Positions 17,941-27,716 of a stretch of DNA of 64,000 nucleotides are shown here, piece after piece. This DNA comes from an uncultured Colwellia sp. (GTDB lineage Bacteria > Pseudomonadota > Gammaproteobacteria > Enterobacterales > Alteromonadaceae), in the NCBI GenBank assembly GCA_913058395.1, contig CAJXQI010000001.1, positions 124,001 through 188,000 of the forward strand, read 5' to 3'. The notes under the pieces are model-generated. The model worked only from the letters and a program-made list of their open reading frames with translations. It did no database searches and had not been told where the DNA came from. Every line of letters starts with the position of its first letter. Positions within the stretch are counted from its first letter, which is position 1. The translations under genes were made by a program, and so were the position numbers.

Positions 17941-20517
17941 ATGACGCTACCGGCTAGAAAGTTGCCAATTGATAATATCAAAGACGATGTTATTTCAACG
18001 TTAAAACAACACAATACCTTATTATTAACGGCGCCTCCAGGTGCGGGTAAGTCCACTCAGCTGCCTTTGTGGTTACTAGCATTAGATTGTTTAGCTGGAG
18101 AAAAGATATATTTGCTTCAGCCTCGACGCATTGCCGCTAAAAGTATTGCCTGTTACCTTGCGTCACAGCTGGGTGAGAAGGTTGGTGAAACTGTTGGATA
18201 TCGCTTACGAAATGAAAGCAAAGTATCGAAAAACACTCGCCTAGAAGTGATAACTGAAGGGATTTTAACGCAAATTATTCAGCATGACGCTGAGTTGTTT
18301 AATTGTGGACTGATAGTGTTTGATGAATTTCATGAGCGCTCACTTAATGCTGATCTTGCATTTGCCTTGACCCGAGATGTGCAATTAGGTCTACGTGATG
18401 ACTTGAAAATTCTGTTGATGTCGGCAACGCTAGCAACAGATACCATAAAGCAAAAATTGCCAGAAGCGGTTTGCCTCGAAAGTCAGGGCCGAAGCTTTCC
18501 TGTTGAAATTAGTTACCAGGCACCTACCAATGCCAGACTATGGCGTGAACATGCTTTATCGGTTTTAAAATCAGTAGTTAATTCCCATCAAGGCTCAATA
18601 TTAGTATTTTTACCGGGAACTGGTGATATCCGTTATTTAGCTGAGCAGTTATCAACTTTTATGCCTGATTCGATGTTGTTATGCCCACTTTACGGTGACT
18701 TATCGCTTACTGAGCAGCAGCAAACAATTGCCCCTGCACAAAACGGTAAAAATAAACTCGTGCTGGCAACCAATATTGCAGAAACCAGTTTAACCATAGA
18801 AGGTGTCGATTTAGTCATCGACTCTGGTTTAGAAAATGTCGCCATCTATGAAAATCAAACATTAACCAATAAGCTCACGCAGCGAGCTATTGCCAAAGCA
18901 TCCGCCATTCAACGTACTGGTCGAGCAGGGCGATTACAAGCAGGACATTGTATTCGTTTATTTAGTAAAGATGACTTTCAGCGTAGAAATGAGCAAAGCG
19001 TTAGTGAAATTCAACAGGCTGATTTGTTGCCTATGTTGATGGAGTTGGCAAGATGGGGCGCAAGTGATTGCTCACAACTGCCGATGATAGAAATGCCTGA
19101 TAGTAAGCGTGAACAGCAGGCTTGGCAGGAGTTGATTGATCTAGGTTTGCTTTCAGAAAATAAAAATTTAACGCATGACGGCAAACAAGTAAGCGTTTTT
19201 CCTTGCCACCCAAGATTTGCAAAAATGTTGCTAAGTGCGCAACAGCTAGAGCAACAACAAGATATTAGCCACTTATTGTCATTAGCTTGTTTACTTGCGG
19301 CATTATTAGAAGAGCGTGATATTTTTAATGCGCAACAGCGCAGCAATGATTGTGATATTGCACATCGCGTTATACAACTTTGCCAGCAGCCTAAAAGAGG
19401 CAACCATCAACGTATTATTCAACAGGCTCAACGTTTTTTTCGTTTAGCACGGCAGCAAAATACTAACAATATTCGCCAAACTCAATCGGCAGATAAATTG
19501 TGTACTGTTGGAGCGGATTTGCCTATTCAATATTGTGGATTAATATTAGTGCACGCCTATCCTGAACGAATAGCAAAACAGAGAAATAACCAAGGGCACT
19601 ACTTAACTGCCTACGGTAAAGGCGTAGTGATGAATGAAGCCGATGCCTTGGCGGGTGAAAGCTATATTATTGCTGCGCAGTTATTTCAACGCCAACATAC
19701 GCTCAGTATCGTATTAGCAGCAGAATTTGATTTGTTACAAGCAATCGCATGGGGAGTGGTTAATACAACCAGTAGAGCGCACTTAAAGTTTGATAATCAG
19801 CTCAACCGCATTATTTCGGGTCAGCAGGAGGTGGTTGGTTCATTGGTTATTAAAGACGAAAATAGTTCACAAAAAATATCGCCAGAGTTACTTGTTGCCT
19901 GTTGGTGTCAACAAGTACGTAAGAAAGGTCTTAATTGGTTAAGGTTTGATACCGACAGTCAGCAACTGTTGTTACGTTGGCGTTGGGTAAATAGCACGCA
20001 AAGTCATTTAACTTTTCCTGAGGTGGGCGAGCAGTTTTTATTAGACAATTTAGAGCAATGGTTAGGACCTTACTTAGCCGATATCACAACTAAAAATCAA
20101 CTGGATAAGCTTAACCTTTCAGAAGTGCTACTTAACCAATTAAGCTACCAACAGCAGCAGGTGTTTAAACAAGTCTCCCCGACATTTTTTGTTGGGCCAA
20201 CTAAGCGTAAGTGTGTTATTCGTTATAGTTTAGAGCAAGCACCGATTGTTTCCCTACCGATGCAAGAGCTATATGGTGTGACGGAAACACCCTCTGTAGG
20301 GGATAGGGCGAATCAAAGTCAAATTCCACTAATTATTGAAATACTATCGCCTGCGAAGCGTCCTATTCAAGTAACTCAAGATTTAGTGGCATTTTGGCAG
20401 GGGAGTTATCGTGCGGTACAAAAAGATATGAAAGCACAATATCCGCGACATTTCTGGCCGGATGACCCTGCTAATGCAGAAGCAACGCGAAAAACTAAGC
20501 GACACCTTAATGTTTAA
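17941..20517 (+). CDS. hrpB: ATP-dependent helicase HrpB
   Basis: DEAH-box helicase of 858 residues, close to the usual HrpB size of about 810-850. Walker A is GAGKST at 34-39 and motif II is DEFH at 128-131. MSATLAT (motif III) and ATNIAETSLTIEGVDLVIDSG plus QRTGRAGR (motifs V and VI) follow. The C-terminal HrpB-specific region ends with the conserved YRAVQKDMKAQYPRHFWPDDP. Molecular role is poorly known; in other bacteria it is linked to RNA processing. ATG 17941 is a good fit; the gene is divergent from thpR. Confidence 0.96.
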   Translation: MTLPARKLPIDNIKDDVISTLKQHNTLLLTAPPGAGKSTQLPLWLLALDCLAGEKIYLLQPRRIAAKSIACYLASQLGEKVGETVGYRLRNESKVSKNTRLEVITEGILTQIIQHDAELFNCGLIVFDEFHERSLNADLAFALTRDVQLGLRDDLKILLMSATLATDTIKQKLPEAVCLESQGRSFPVEISYQAPTNARLWREHALSVLKSVVNSHQGSILVFLPGTGDIRYLAEQLSTFMPDSMLLCPLYGDLSLTEQQQTIAPAQNGKNKLVLATNIAETSLTIEGVDLVIDSGLENVAIYENQTLTNKLTQRAIAKASAIQRTGRAGRLQAGHCIRLFSKDDFQRRNEQSVSEIQQADLLPMLMELARWGASDCSQLPMIEMPDSKREQQAWQELIDLGLLSENKNLTHDGKQVSVFPCHPRFAKMLLSAQQLEQQQDISHLLSLACLLAALLEERDIFNAQQRSNDCDIAHRVIQLCQQPKRGNHQRIIQQAQRFFRLARQQNTNNIRQTQSADKLCTVGADLPIQYCGLILVHAYPERIAKQRNNQGHYLTAYGKGVVMNEADALAGESYIIAAQLFQRQHTLSIVLAAEFDLLQAIAWGVVNTTSRAHLKFDNQLNRIISGQQEVVGSLVIKDENSSQKISPELLVACWCQQVRKKGLNWLRFDTDSQQLLLRWRWVNSTQSHLTFPEVGEQFLLDNLEQWLGPYLADITTKNQLDKLNLSEVLLNQLSYQQQQVFKQVSPTFFVGPTKRKCVIRYSLEQAPIVSLPMQELYGVTETPSVGDRANQSQIPLIIEILSPAKRPIQVTQDLVAFWQGSYRAVQKDMKAQYPRHFWPDDPANAEATRKTKRHLNV

Positions 20518-20543
20518 GTGTCTGAATATTATAAAATAAAGGT

Positions 20544-21455
20544 TTAACTACTTAAATGCCGGTTCTTATAAGCACTAGGGCTAAGATTGAAAAACTGCTT
20601 AAAGCAGCGGCTAAAGTGACTGGCATTGTTATAGCCTAGTTCAAAGCATACTTGCGTTATTTGATGACCATTTTTAATCATGCTGGCTGCTTTTTTTAAG
20701 CGAATTTGTTGTTGATAAACCGCTGGACTACAGCCCAAATGAATTCGAAACTGATGAAAGAACTTTGTTCGGCTCATACAAGCTATTTTACACAACTCAT
20801 CAATATTCAAATTCGCCGCTAGATGCTGATTAATAACATGAATAGCGGCATTTAAGCCGTTACTATCAGGGTTTTTTTCACTATGAGAAATAATAAAGTC
20901 ACGAGTTTGATGACGCAGTAGCCGTACGGTTAATTCTGAAATAGCCAAATCAATCATATAATTTCTATCTTGATGATTTTCAGTATAAATTTGTACTATT
21001 CGATTCAGTAACCCTTGAGTTTGAGCATTGTGATGTGTGTGCACTAAATGCTGATGATATTGCCATTGGCCATAAACTTGATTCAATGGCGCTTGTTGCT
21101 CAATGCTATTAACTATTTTGTTGATGCGTTCAAGTGATATTTCAATGGCTAAGCAGGTCGTGGGGTTTTCTATATTAGCATCGGGAAAATCAATTTCGAC
21201 TTGATGATCAGGTGCCATAACAAAAGATTCGTGCGGTAGGAACTCACTTTCGTAACGGGCATTGTCATCATGCATGACCTTTTTCCCCGACACCATGCCA
21301 CAAAATAAAAGTTGATCAGATCTTAATTGCACTCGGTTGGCTTGCTCAAAAGTATCGTAAATGCTCAATTCTGTTTCTGGCCCTGCAAAGCTTATTTTGT
21401 TTTCGACTAAAACTTTCGGGTTTTTCCGCTGCTTTGCTAACACTTCCTTAATCAT
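20544..21455 (-). CDS. AraC-family transcriptional regulator
   Basis: Predicted activator of 303 residues from ATG 21455, which has AAGGG seven bases upstream; a TTG at 21488 is a weaker alternative. The N-terminal about 160 residues form a sensor domain (SFAGPETELSIYDTFEQANRVQLRSDQLLFCGM), and the C-terminus has two helix-turn-helix units (NLNIDELCKIACMSRTKFF and ITQVCFELGYNNASHFSRCFK). It is divergent from an aldehyde dehydrogenase gene with 119 bases between; control of that gene is the obvious hypothesis. Confidence 0.9.
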   Translation of the reverse strand: MIKEVLAKQRKNPKVLVENKISFAGPETELSIYDTFEQANRVQLRSDQLLFCGMVSGKKVMHDDNARYESEFLPHESFVMAPDHQVEIDFPDANIENPTTCLAIEISLERINKIVNSIEQQAPLNQVYGQWQYHQHLVHTHHNAQTQGLLNRIVQIYTENHQDRNYMIDLAISELTVRLLRHQTRDFIISHSEKNPDSNGLNAAIHVINQHLAANLNIDELCKIACMSRTKFFHQFRIHLGCSPAVYQQQIRLKKAASMIKNGHQITQVCFELGYNNASHFSRCFKQFFNLSPSAYKNRHLSS

Positions 21456-21574
21456 CTTCAAGCCCTTTTTATATGTACTGGCAGTCAACTTTTTTGTACT
21501 TATTGCATAGTTAAATTTTTTTAATCTACTAAGGTAATAACAATTGACTAAAAATACAACTATAGGAAAGTCTT

Positions 21575-23095
21575 ATGATCTATGCAGCTCCAGGTACCAG
21601 TGGTGCCTTAATCAATTTTAAATCACGCTATCAAAATTTTATTGGTGGTCAATGGCTTGAACCATGTGACGGTCAGTACTTTGACAATATTAGCCCTGTC
21701 AACGGTCAAGTGTTTTGCCAAATTCCACGTTCTAATGAAAAAGATATTGAGCTTGCGCTTGATGCGGCTCATAAAGTAAAAGACGTATGGGGTAGTGCAT
21801 CAGTTACTGAACGCTCAAATATTTTATTGAAAATTGCTGACCGTATTGAGCAAAATTTAGAGTATTTGGCAGTGGCAGAAACTTGGGATAACGGTAAAGC
21901 GGTGCGGGAAACACTAGCGGCTGACATTCCGCTAGCGGTTGACCATTTTAGATATTTTGCGGGTTGTTTACGCTCGCAGGAAGGTTCGATAGGTGATTTG
22001 GACGAGAATACCGTTTCTTATCATTTTCACGAGCCTTTAGGCGTAGTTGGACAAATTATTCCTTGGAACTTCCCGATATTGATGGCGGCGTGGAAATTAG
22101 CGCCTGCCTTAGCGGCAGGTAATTGTGTAGTATTAAAACCTGCTGAACAAACACCAGCATCAATTTTAGTCTTAGCTGAACTTATTGGCGATTTACTACC
22201 TGCTGGCGCGTTAAATATTGTCAACGGTTTTGGTAAAGAAGCAGGGCAAGCATTGGCTAGCAGCACTCGTATTGCCAAAATTGCTTTTACTGGCTCGACG
22301 CCTGTTGGCTCTCACATTTTAAAATGTGCTGCGGAAAATATTATTCCTTCTACCGTTGAACTTGGTGGAAAGTCACCGAACATATTCTTTAAAGATGTGA
22401 TGGACCAAGAAGATGAATACTTGAGTAAATGTATTGAAGGCATGGTTTTAGCTTATTTTAACCAAGGTGAAGTTTGCACCTGTCCGTCACGAGTATTTGT
22501 GCATGAAGATATATATCCCAAGTTTATTGAAAAAGTTATTGAACGTTCTAAAGCCATCGTTCGTGGCAACCCGTTAGACACAGAAACTATGGTGGGTGCT
22601 CAAGCCTCTAAAGAACAGTTCGATAAAATCATGCGCTATATTGCTATTGGCCGTGATGAAGGTGCTGAAGTGTTGCTAGGTGGAGAAGTTGAAACGTTGG
22701 CTGGGGAGCACGAAAACGGCTTTTATATTCAACCGACGTTATTAAAAGGTACTAATGATATGCGAGTATTCCAAGAAGAAATTTTTGGTCCGGTTATATC
22801 GCTGTCTACTTTTAAAGATGAGGCGGAAGTGCTTGAACTTGCTAACAGTTCAGAATTTGGTTTAGGGGCTGGTGTTTGGACTCGAGACATGAATTTGGCT
22901 TATCGCATGGGACGTAAAATTCAAGCTGGCCGAGTTTGGACTAACTGTTATCACATGTATCCTGCACATGCTGCTTTTGGTGGTTACAAAAAATCAGGTG
23001 TAGGCCGTGAAACCCATAAAATGGCGTTAGAGCATTATCAGCAAACAAAAAATTTATTGGTGAGTTACGACGTTAACCCGTTAGGTTTTTTCTAA
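21575..23095 (+). CDS. NAD-dependent aldehyde dehydrogenase, AldB/ExaC type
   Basis: Cytoplasmic aldehyde dehydrogenase of 506 residues. Catalytic features are [10 protein letters not shown], the NAD-binding FTGSTPVGS, general base Glu262 in [12 protein letters not shown], and nucleophile Cys301 in [13 protein letters not shown]. The overall sequence, including the N-terminal FIGGQWLEP and C-terminal [16 protein letters not shown](V/I)GRETH, matches the acetaldehyde/short-chain type (AldB, ExaC). AGGAAAG precedes the ATG. It is likely controlled by the divergent AraC regulator. Substrate is inferred only. Confidence 0.93.
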   Translation: MIYAAPGTSGALINFKSRYQNFIGGQWLEPCDGQYFDNISPVNGQVFCQIPRSNEKDIELALDAAHKVKDVWGSASVTERSNILLKIADRIEQNLEYLAVAETWDNGKAVRETLAADIPLAVDHFRYFAGCLRSQEGSIGDLDENTVSYHFHEPLGVVGQIIPWNFPILMAAWKLAPALAAGNCVVLKPAEQTPASILVLAELIGDLLPAGALNIVNGFGKEAGQALASSTRIAKIAFTGSTPVGSHILKCAAENIIPSTVELGGKSPNIFFKDVMDQEDEYLSKCIEGMVLAYFNQGEVCTCPSRVFVHEDIYPKFIEKVIERSKAIVRGNPLDTETMVGAQASKEQFDKIMRYIAIGRDEGAEVLLGGEVETLAGEHENGFYIQPTLLKGTNDMRVFQEEIFGPVISLSTFKDEAEVLELANSSEFGLGAGVWTRDMNLAYRMGRKIQAGRVWTNCYHMYPAHAAFGGYKKSGVGRETHKMALEHYQQTKNLLVSYDVNPLGFF

Positions 23096-23135
23096 CTCAG
23101 CGGGTTAAATTTCAGTAAAGTTGTTTGATAGTAAC

Positions 23136-23165
23136 AAGGACGATAATTAATGATCGTCCTTTTTT
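23136..23165 (+). terminator. Rho-independent terminator of the aldehyde dehydrogenase gene
   Basis: 9-bp stem aaggacgat / atcgtcctt with an 8-base loop, followed by TTTTT. The T tract is followed directly by ATGTTCAGG, the same word found after the terminators of accC and the STAS-like gene at 26874. Confidence 0.9.
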
Positions 23166-23236
23166 ATGTTCAGGATTAATGGCGATACGTTAGAAAGTCA
23201 CTTTTCATCGTGATTTTGGATAGTCGCTTGAATTTA

Positions 23237-24145
23237 TTATTTACTGACTTGTGCTATTACCGCCATTGCTTGTGACAATATATTTTTTTTACCGTCAAGC
23301 CAATGAATTTTACTACCATTACGCTCTAGCCGACGTAGCCATGTATCTTGTTTTTTAGAAAACTGATGAATCGCTGAATTGAGTTTTTGAAAACAATCGT
23401 TTTTCGTAAGTTGCCCTTGCAAGTGTTGGGCAATAAACCGATATTCTAGGCCATAAAAGTACAAAGTTTCCCAACTTACTCCTTGGTTATGCAAATGGGC
23501 GACTTCTTCTATCAGACCTTGTTCCATTCGCACTTTTAAACGTTCAGTAATGCGCTGACGTATGACTTCTCTTGGCCATTTTATGGCAAAAATAAGTGGC
23601 TTTAGTGCTGGAAAATCATTTATTTCATCTTTTGCGTCTAGCTCACCTTGAGCAATTTCAATTGCTCGCACCAATCTTTCACGTTCTATAATATCAGTGG
23701 TGTTATGTAAATTAGGTTTAAGCGCTAATAACTTACTAACTAAAGTTTCATGAGAAAGTGTTGATAGCGAAGCTCTCAGTGCGATATTTTCAGGTACTTC
23801 AATTAAGCGATAACCTTTTAAAATGGAGTCGACATAAAGTGCAGAGCCGCCAGCCATAATAGCAAGTTTGTTTTTATCGGTAATGTCTTGGTAAGCACCA
23901 ATAACATCTTTTTGAAAGTCGAAAATACTATATTCATAGCCAGGGTCGACGATATCAATAAGGTGATGATTTATTTCTTGGTACTCGTCGAGGTCTTTAC
24001 CGCTACCAATATCTAAGCCGCGATAGACTTGTCTTGAATCGGCAGAGATAATTTCACCATTAAGCATTTTTGCTAATTCTACCGCAAGTTTTGTTTTTCC
24101 AGATGCCGTTGAACCAAGTACAACTAACATATTAAATGCGGACAT
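23237..24145 (-). CDS. miaA: tRNA dimethylallyltransferase
   Basis: Adds the dimethylallyl group to adenosine 37 of tRNAs reading UNN codons; 302 residues, normal length. The P-loop GSTASGKT is at 11-18, with SADSRQVYRGLDIGSGK, LIDIVDPGYEYSIFDF and AGGSALYVDSILKG. The start has AGGTTAATT upstream. It stands alone here, convergent with the dehydrogenase gene, whereas in many gammaproteobacteria it lies between mutL and hfq. Confidence 0.97.
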   Translation of the reverse strand: MSAFNMLVVLGSTASGKTKLAVELAKMLNGEIISADSRQVYRGLDIGSGKDLDEYQEINHHLIDIVDPGYEYSIFDFQKDVIGAYQDITDKNKLAIMAGGSALYVDSILKGYRLIEVPENIALRASLSTLSHETLVSKLLALKPNLHNTTDIIERERLVRAIEIAQGELDAKDEINDFPALKPLIFAIKWPREVIRQRITERLKVRMEQGLIEEVAHLHNQGVSWETLYFYGLEYRFIAQHLQGQLTKNDCFQKLNSAIHQFSKKQDTWLRRLERNGSKIHWLDGKKNILSQAMAVIAQVSK

Positions 24146-24326
24146 AATTAACCTAAATATTTACCTAAAAAGAGAAGCTAATATTATATCGTTAAATAAT
24201 TGTTGATGCTTGTTTGTTGTGAAAAATTCAACAATTTTTTTTCAATCAAATAATCATTAGGGATATGTGGTTTGCTGGCTTAATATAAGCATATATTTAC
24301 ATACTACAGGTCTGGCTAAATAGCGT

Positions 24327-26684
24327 ATGGCGGCAAGAAAACCTTCTCAAACTAAAACTACTTCTCCTAAAAAAAACAGCCGAAAAACGCCGGAAGTTAC
24401 AGAGCGCACACGTATACGTAAAGTGTTGCGTTGGTCATTGTTTTTTATATTGAAAATGATGCTTCTAACGGTATTCTTTATTTCTTTATATAGTATTTAT
24501 CTTGACAGTAAAGTTCGAAGTAAGTTTGAGGGGCAGCGTTGGCAAGTGCCGGTGCAAGTCTTCGGTAAACTAGAAAGCTATGAATTGGGCGGACAATTAA
24601 ACCTGACCGACCTTAAACACGCTTTATTGGCTAATCGCTATAAAAAAGTAAACTTTGTCCAAAGGCCGGGTGAATTCGCTTTGTCGAAAAGTCGTGCCAT
24701 TGTTTTCCGCCGAGCCTTTGACTTTGGTGCCGGTATTGAAGGTAGTAAAAAAATCACCTTTGATGTTAGTAATAATGCCATTAAAGCACTGTACCTTGAT
24801 GATGTCGCGGTCAAGCAAGTCATTTTAGAGCCGCTATTACTGGATAGAATTTTACCTGAAAGTAAAGAAGACAGAGTATTAGTTTCCTTAGAAGCAGTAC
24901 CTGAAGAGTTATTAGACACGCTTTTGTTGGTAGAAGACCGCGATTTCTATTTCCATCATGGTGTATCTCCGTTAGGTATTTTAAGAGCGTTATATCAAAA
25001 CCTTAAAGCTGGACGAACGGTGCAGGGCGGCAGTACGTTAACCCAACAATTGGTTAAAAATATGTTTTTAACCCGTGACAAAACAATATGGCGAAAAGTT
25101 AATGAAGCGCTAATGGCATTGATTTTGGAGTATCGCTATAGCAAAGATCAATTGCTTGAAGCATATATCAATGAAGTGTATTTAGGTCAGCATTATGCCA
25201 ATGGTATTTATGGCTTTGGTTTAGCGGCAGAGTTTTATTTTGGTAAGTCTATTCAGTCGTTGGATGTCGAACAAATGGCGATGTTAATCGCACAAGTTAA
25301 AGGCCCAAGTTATTACGATCCTTGGCGCTTTCCTGAGCGGACGTTAAAACGCCGTGATTTAGTTCTACGCTTAATGTATCAACAAGAAATTATTGCCCAA
25401 CATGAATTTGAACGAGCAGTTGAATCACCATTGTCTATTCGTAAGAATCGTCGTCTTGCTCAACAAAAATTCCCGGCTTACTTACAGCTGGTAAAAGCTG
25501 AGCTTTCAAGGCATTTGTCAGAATATGAACAGCAGTCGGGTGTGCGTGTTTTTACGGGTTTTTCAATAACTCAACAATCAGCACTGCAAGCAAGCATTGA
25601 TCAACAACTGCCCTCGTTAGAACAAAAAACCGGTTCAGCTCTGCAAGTAGCTATGGTGGTGTCTGATTTTAAAAGTGGTGCTGTTCGAGCATTAATTGGT
25701 GGTAAAGAAGCAGGCTATGCTGGTTTTAACCGAGCTTTACATGCAAAACGCCCTATTGGTTCATTAATCAAACCTGCTGTTTATCTTGCTGCTTTAGAGC
25801 GCTATCAACGATTCAACTTAGCAAGTTTAATTGAAGACAAAGCCATTACCTTGTCGAGTGAAGACGGACAAGCGTGGAAACCGAAAAATTATGATGGTAA
25901 ATATCGTGGTCAGGTGCATTTAGTTGATGCATTAGCGTCGAGCCTAAATATTCCAACCGTTAATTTAGGTATGCAATTAGGCTTAGACAATATTGCTCAA
26001 GCAATTCATTTGTTGGGTTATTCTGGCGATATAATTACTCGACCATCAATGTTACTGGGGGCATTAAATATGTCGCCTATGGAGGTTAATCAACTTTACT
26101 TGCCTTTGGCTAATCGTGGCTCTGCAGAGCAATCTCATGCCATTGAAAGAGTAGTCAACGCCGATGGCGAAACCTTGTGGAAATTTGAAGCACAAGAACA
26201 ACAAATCATATCAACACAAGCGGCCTATTTACTTGATTATGCCTTAACAAAAGTAGCCACGTCAGGTACGGCTCGCTCTTTAGCTTGGCGCCTTAAAGAT
26301 AAAAGCTTAGCAGGAAAAACTGGCACAACGAATGAACAACGTGATAGTTGGTTTGTTGGTTATGACAATGAATTACTAGTGACAACCTGGCTTGGGCGAG
26401 ATGATAACAAACCCACCAAATTAACAGGAAGCAGTGGAGCACTTGTGTTATTCGCTGAGTTTATGAAAAAAACTGGCGCACAAAGTCGACTAGCGATTGT
26501 GCCGCAAAGTGTTGAGCTAGTGCGCTTTGATAACAAAAGCGGTCGTGCGGTAAGTCAAGCGTGTGATAACTCTCAGTTACTGCCGGCAGTAACCAATGGG
26601 TTAATTTATGAAAGCGAGTGTGAATATGATGCCAAGCAAGCTAAGAAGAAAAAGTCTTGGTTTGAAAAAATATTTGGCGATTAG
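24327..26684 (+). CDS. mrcB: Bifunctional penicillin-binding protein 1B
   Basis: Peptidoglycan glycosyltransferase/transpeptidase of 785 residues. A basic cytoplasmic tail precedes the TM at about 36-58. Next come a UB2H-like region (about 70-150) and the GT51 domain with catalytic Glu203 in LVEDRDFYFHHG and the GGSTLTQQLVKN motif. The transpeptidase follows, with S479-xx-K482 (GSLIKPA), S539-L-N541 and K664-T-G. All catalytic motifs are intact. A partner LpoB was not seen; LpoA, encoded at 29265, activates PBP1A in E. coli. It is divergent from miaA. Confidence 0.96.
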   Translation: MAARKPSQTKTTSPKKNSRKTPEVTERTRIRKVLRWSLFFILKMMLLTVFFISLYSIYLDSKVRSKFEGQRWQVPVQVFGKLESYELGGQLNLTDLKHALLANRYKKVNFVQRPGEFALSKSRAIVFRRAFDFGAGIEGSKKITFDVSNNAIKALYLDDVAVKQVILEPLLLDRILPESKEDRVLVSLEAVPEELLDTLLLVEDRDFYFHHGVSPLGILRALYQNLKAGRTVQGGSTLTQQLVKNMFLTRDKTIWRKVNEALMALILEYRYSKDQLLEAYINEVYLGQHYANGIYGFGLAAEFYFGKSIQSLDVEQMAMLIAQVKGPSYYDPWRFPERTLKRRDLVLRLMYQQEIIAQHEFERAVESPLSIRKNRRLAQQKFPAYLQLVKAELSRHLSEYEQQSGVRVFTGFSITQQSALQASIDQQLPSLEQKTGSALQVAMVVSDFKSGAVRALIGGKEAGYAGFNRALHAKRPIGSLIKPAVYLAALERYQRFNLASLIEDKAITLSSEDGQAWKPKNYDGKYRGQVHLVDALASSLNIPTVNLGMQLGLDNIAQAIHLLGYSGDIITRPSMLLGALNMSPMEVNQLYLPLANRGSAEQSHAIERVVNADGETLWKFEAQEQQIISTQAAYLLDYALTKVATSGTARSLAWRLKDKSLAGKTGTTNEQRDSWFVGYDNELLVTTWLGRDDNKPTKLTGSSGALVLFAEFMKKTGAQSRLAIVPQSVELVRFDNKSGRAVSQACDNSQLLPAVTNGLIYESECEYDAKQAKKKKSWFEKIFGD

Positions 26685-26873
26685 ATTTACTTTAAATTCA
26701 ACCATTAAGCATTTAAGACTTGTTTTTATCACTTTTGTGTTTGAATAAGCGCAATTACAAAACTATGGTTAATAGGTAGTTTATTTTACATGGTAGTAGT
26801 CTAAAAATAGCAAAGGAAGCATAGCTGCAGCAAAGAAAGGTATCAATTCTATTCCCTAGTTTAAAGGAGCAAA

Positions 26874-27296
26874 ATGAAACATAGGTTGAGTTTTGGTTAC
26901 TTTACTTTACTTGCTGAAAATATTGTTGAGGTGGTCATTGATGATGGTATCGAGCTGTCGTTAGAAATGGTTGAAGAGTGTGACCAATTCTTTAAAGCTC
27001 ATATTTTTGGTGAATTTGGCATGCTAATAAATCGTATTAATGAATATTCCTATAGTTACGAAGCCCAATTATCGATTGGCTCGTATCAAGGGCTAAAAGC
27101 GATAGCATTTGTTTATTATACCGATGAATGTAAAACCCTTTTTGAACAACTTAATGTCACGCGTGCAAATGACAATTGGAATAGCCGATTATTTTCAGGC
27201 TTAGAATTAGAGTGGCAGCAAGCATTAAATTGGTTAGAACAGGAGCTTTTACCTGAAAAGCCGCAAGTAGAAAGTAACCTGGTAGAGAGTGCCTGA
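26874..27296 (+). CDS. Second STAS-like hypothetical protein, 140 aa
   Basis: Cytoplasmic hypothetical protein starting MKHRLSFGYFTLLAENIVEVVIDDGIEL, with AAGGAGCAAA before the ATG. The alternating strand/helix pattern and the FGEFGMLINRINEYSYSYEAQLSIG segment resemble STAS/SpoIIAA-like domains, and its length matches the 16706 protein, although identity looks low. It follows mrcB by 189 bases and has its own terminator. Function unknown. Confidence 0.65.
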   Translation: MKHRLSFGYFTLLAENIVEVVIDDGIELSLEMVEECDQFFKAHIFGEFGMLINRINEYSYSYEAQLSIGSYQGLKAIAFVYYTDECKTLFEQLNVTRANDNWNSRLFSGLELEWQQALNWLEQELLPEKPQVESNLVESA

Positions 27297-27331
27297 GAAA
27301 AAGGCAATCATAATTAGCGTTAATAAAAATG

Positions 27332-27361
27332 AAAAAAGCAAACCCTAGGGTTTGCTTTTTT
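27332..27361. terminator. Bidirectional rho-independent terminator
   Basis: Near-perfect palindrome aaaaaagcaaaccc / gggtttgctttttt, giving a GC core with T tracts on both strands. It ends the STAS-like gene on the + strand and can stop transcripts coming through the repeat array from dolP on the minus strand. The + strand T tract is followed by ATGTTCAGG. Confidence 0.9.
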
Positions 27362-27700
27362 ATGTTCAGGCCTCTCCCGTACATCCTATCCTATGAGGCA
27401 TTAGTGCGTCCATGCACGTCGATGAGCAGTATGCCATGGTCACATATGTGAAAGAATGGCGATGTTCAGGCCTCTCCCGTACATCCTGTCCTACGAGGCA
27501 TTAGTGCGTCTCGGTAATTGCTCCTGCATTACTCTAATGATCAACATCCCTGTTGGAACATGCACGTCGAGGAACGGTATGTCATGAACACTGGGGTGTG
27601 AATCAATGGCTATGTTCAGACCTATCTCAGACACCCTGTCTTACAAGGTATTAGTGCATTTATACATGTCGAGGTGAATGAATAGCAATGTTCATTTTCG
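27362..27700. repeat. Degenerate ~100-150-bp tandem repeat array
   Basis: Units begin atgttcag at 27362, 27462 and 27612, and a fragment starts near 27688. The first two share atgttcaggcctctcccgt and catcct(a/g)tcct, then gaggcattagtgcgtc and catgcacgtcga; the second holds about 50 extra bases. Units contain (c)agtatgccatgg-like wording also present at 9582-9733. No ORF of credible length runs through it. It lies in the 3' region of the dolP operon. Confidence 0.8.
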
Positions 27701-27716
27701 AATAATCTATTTAGCG

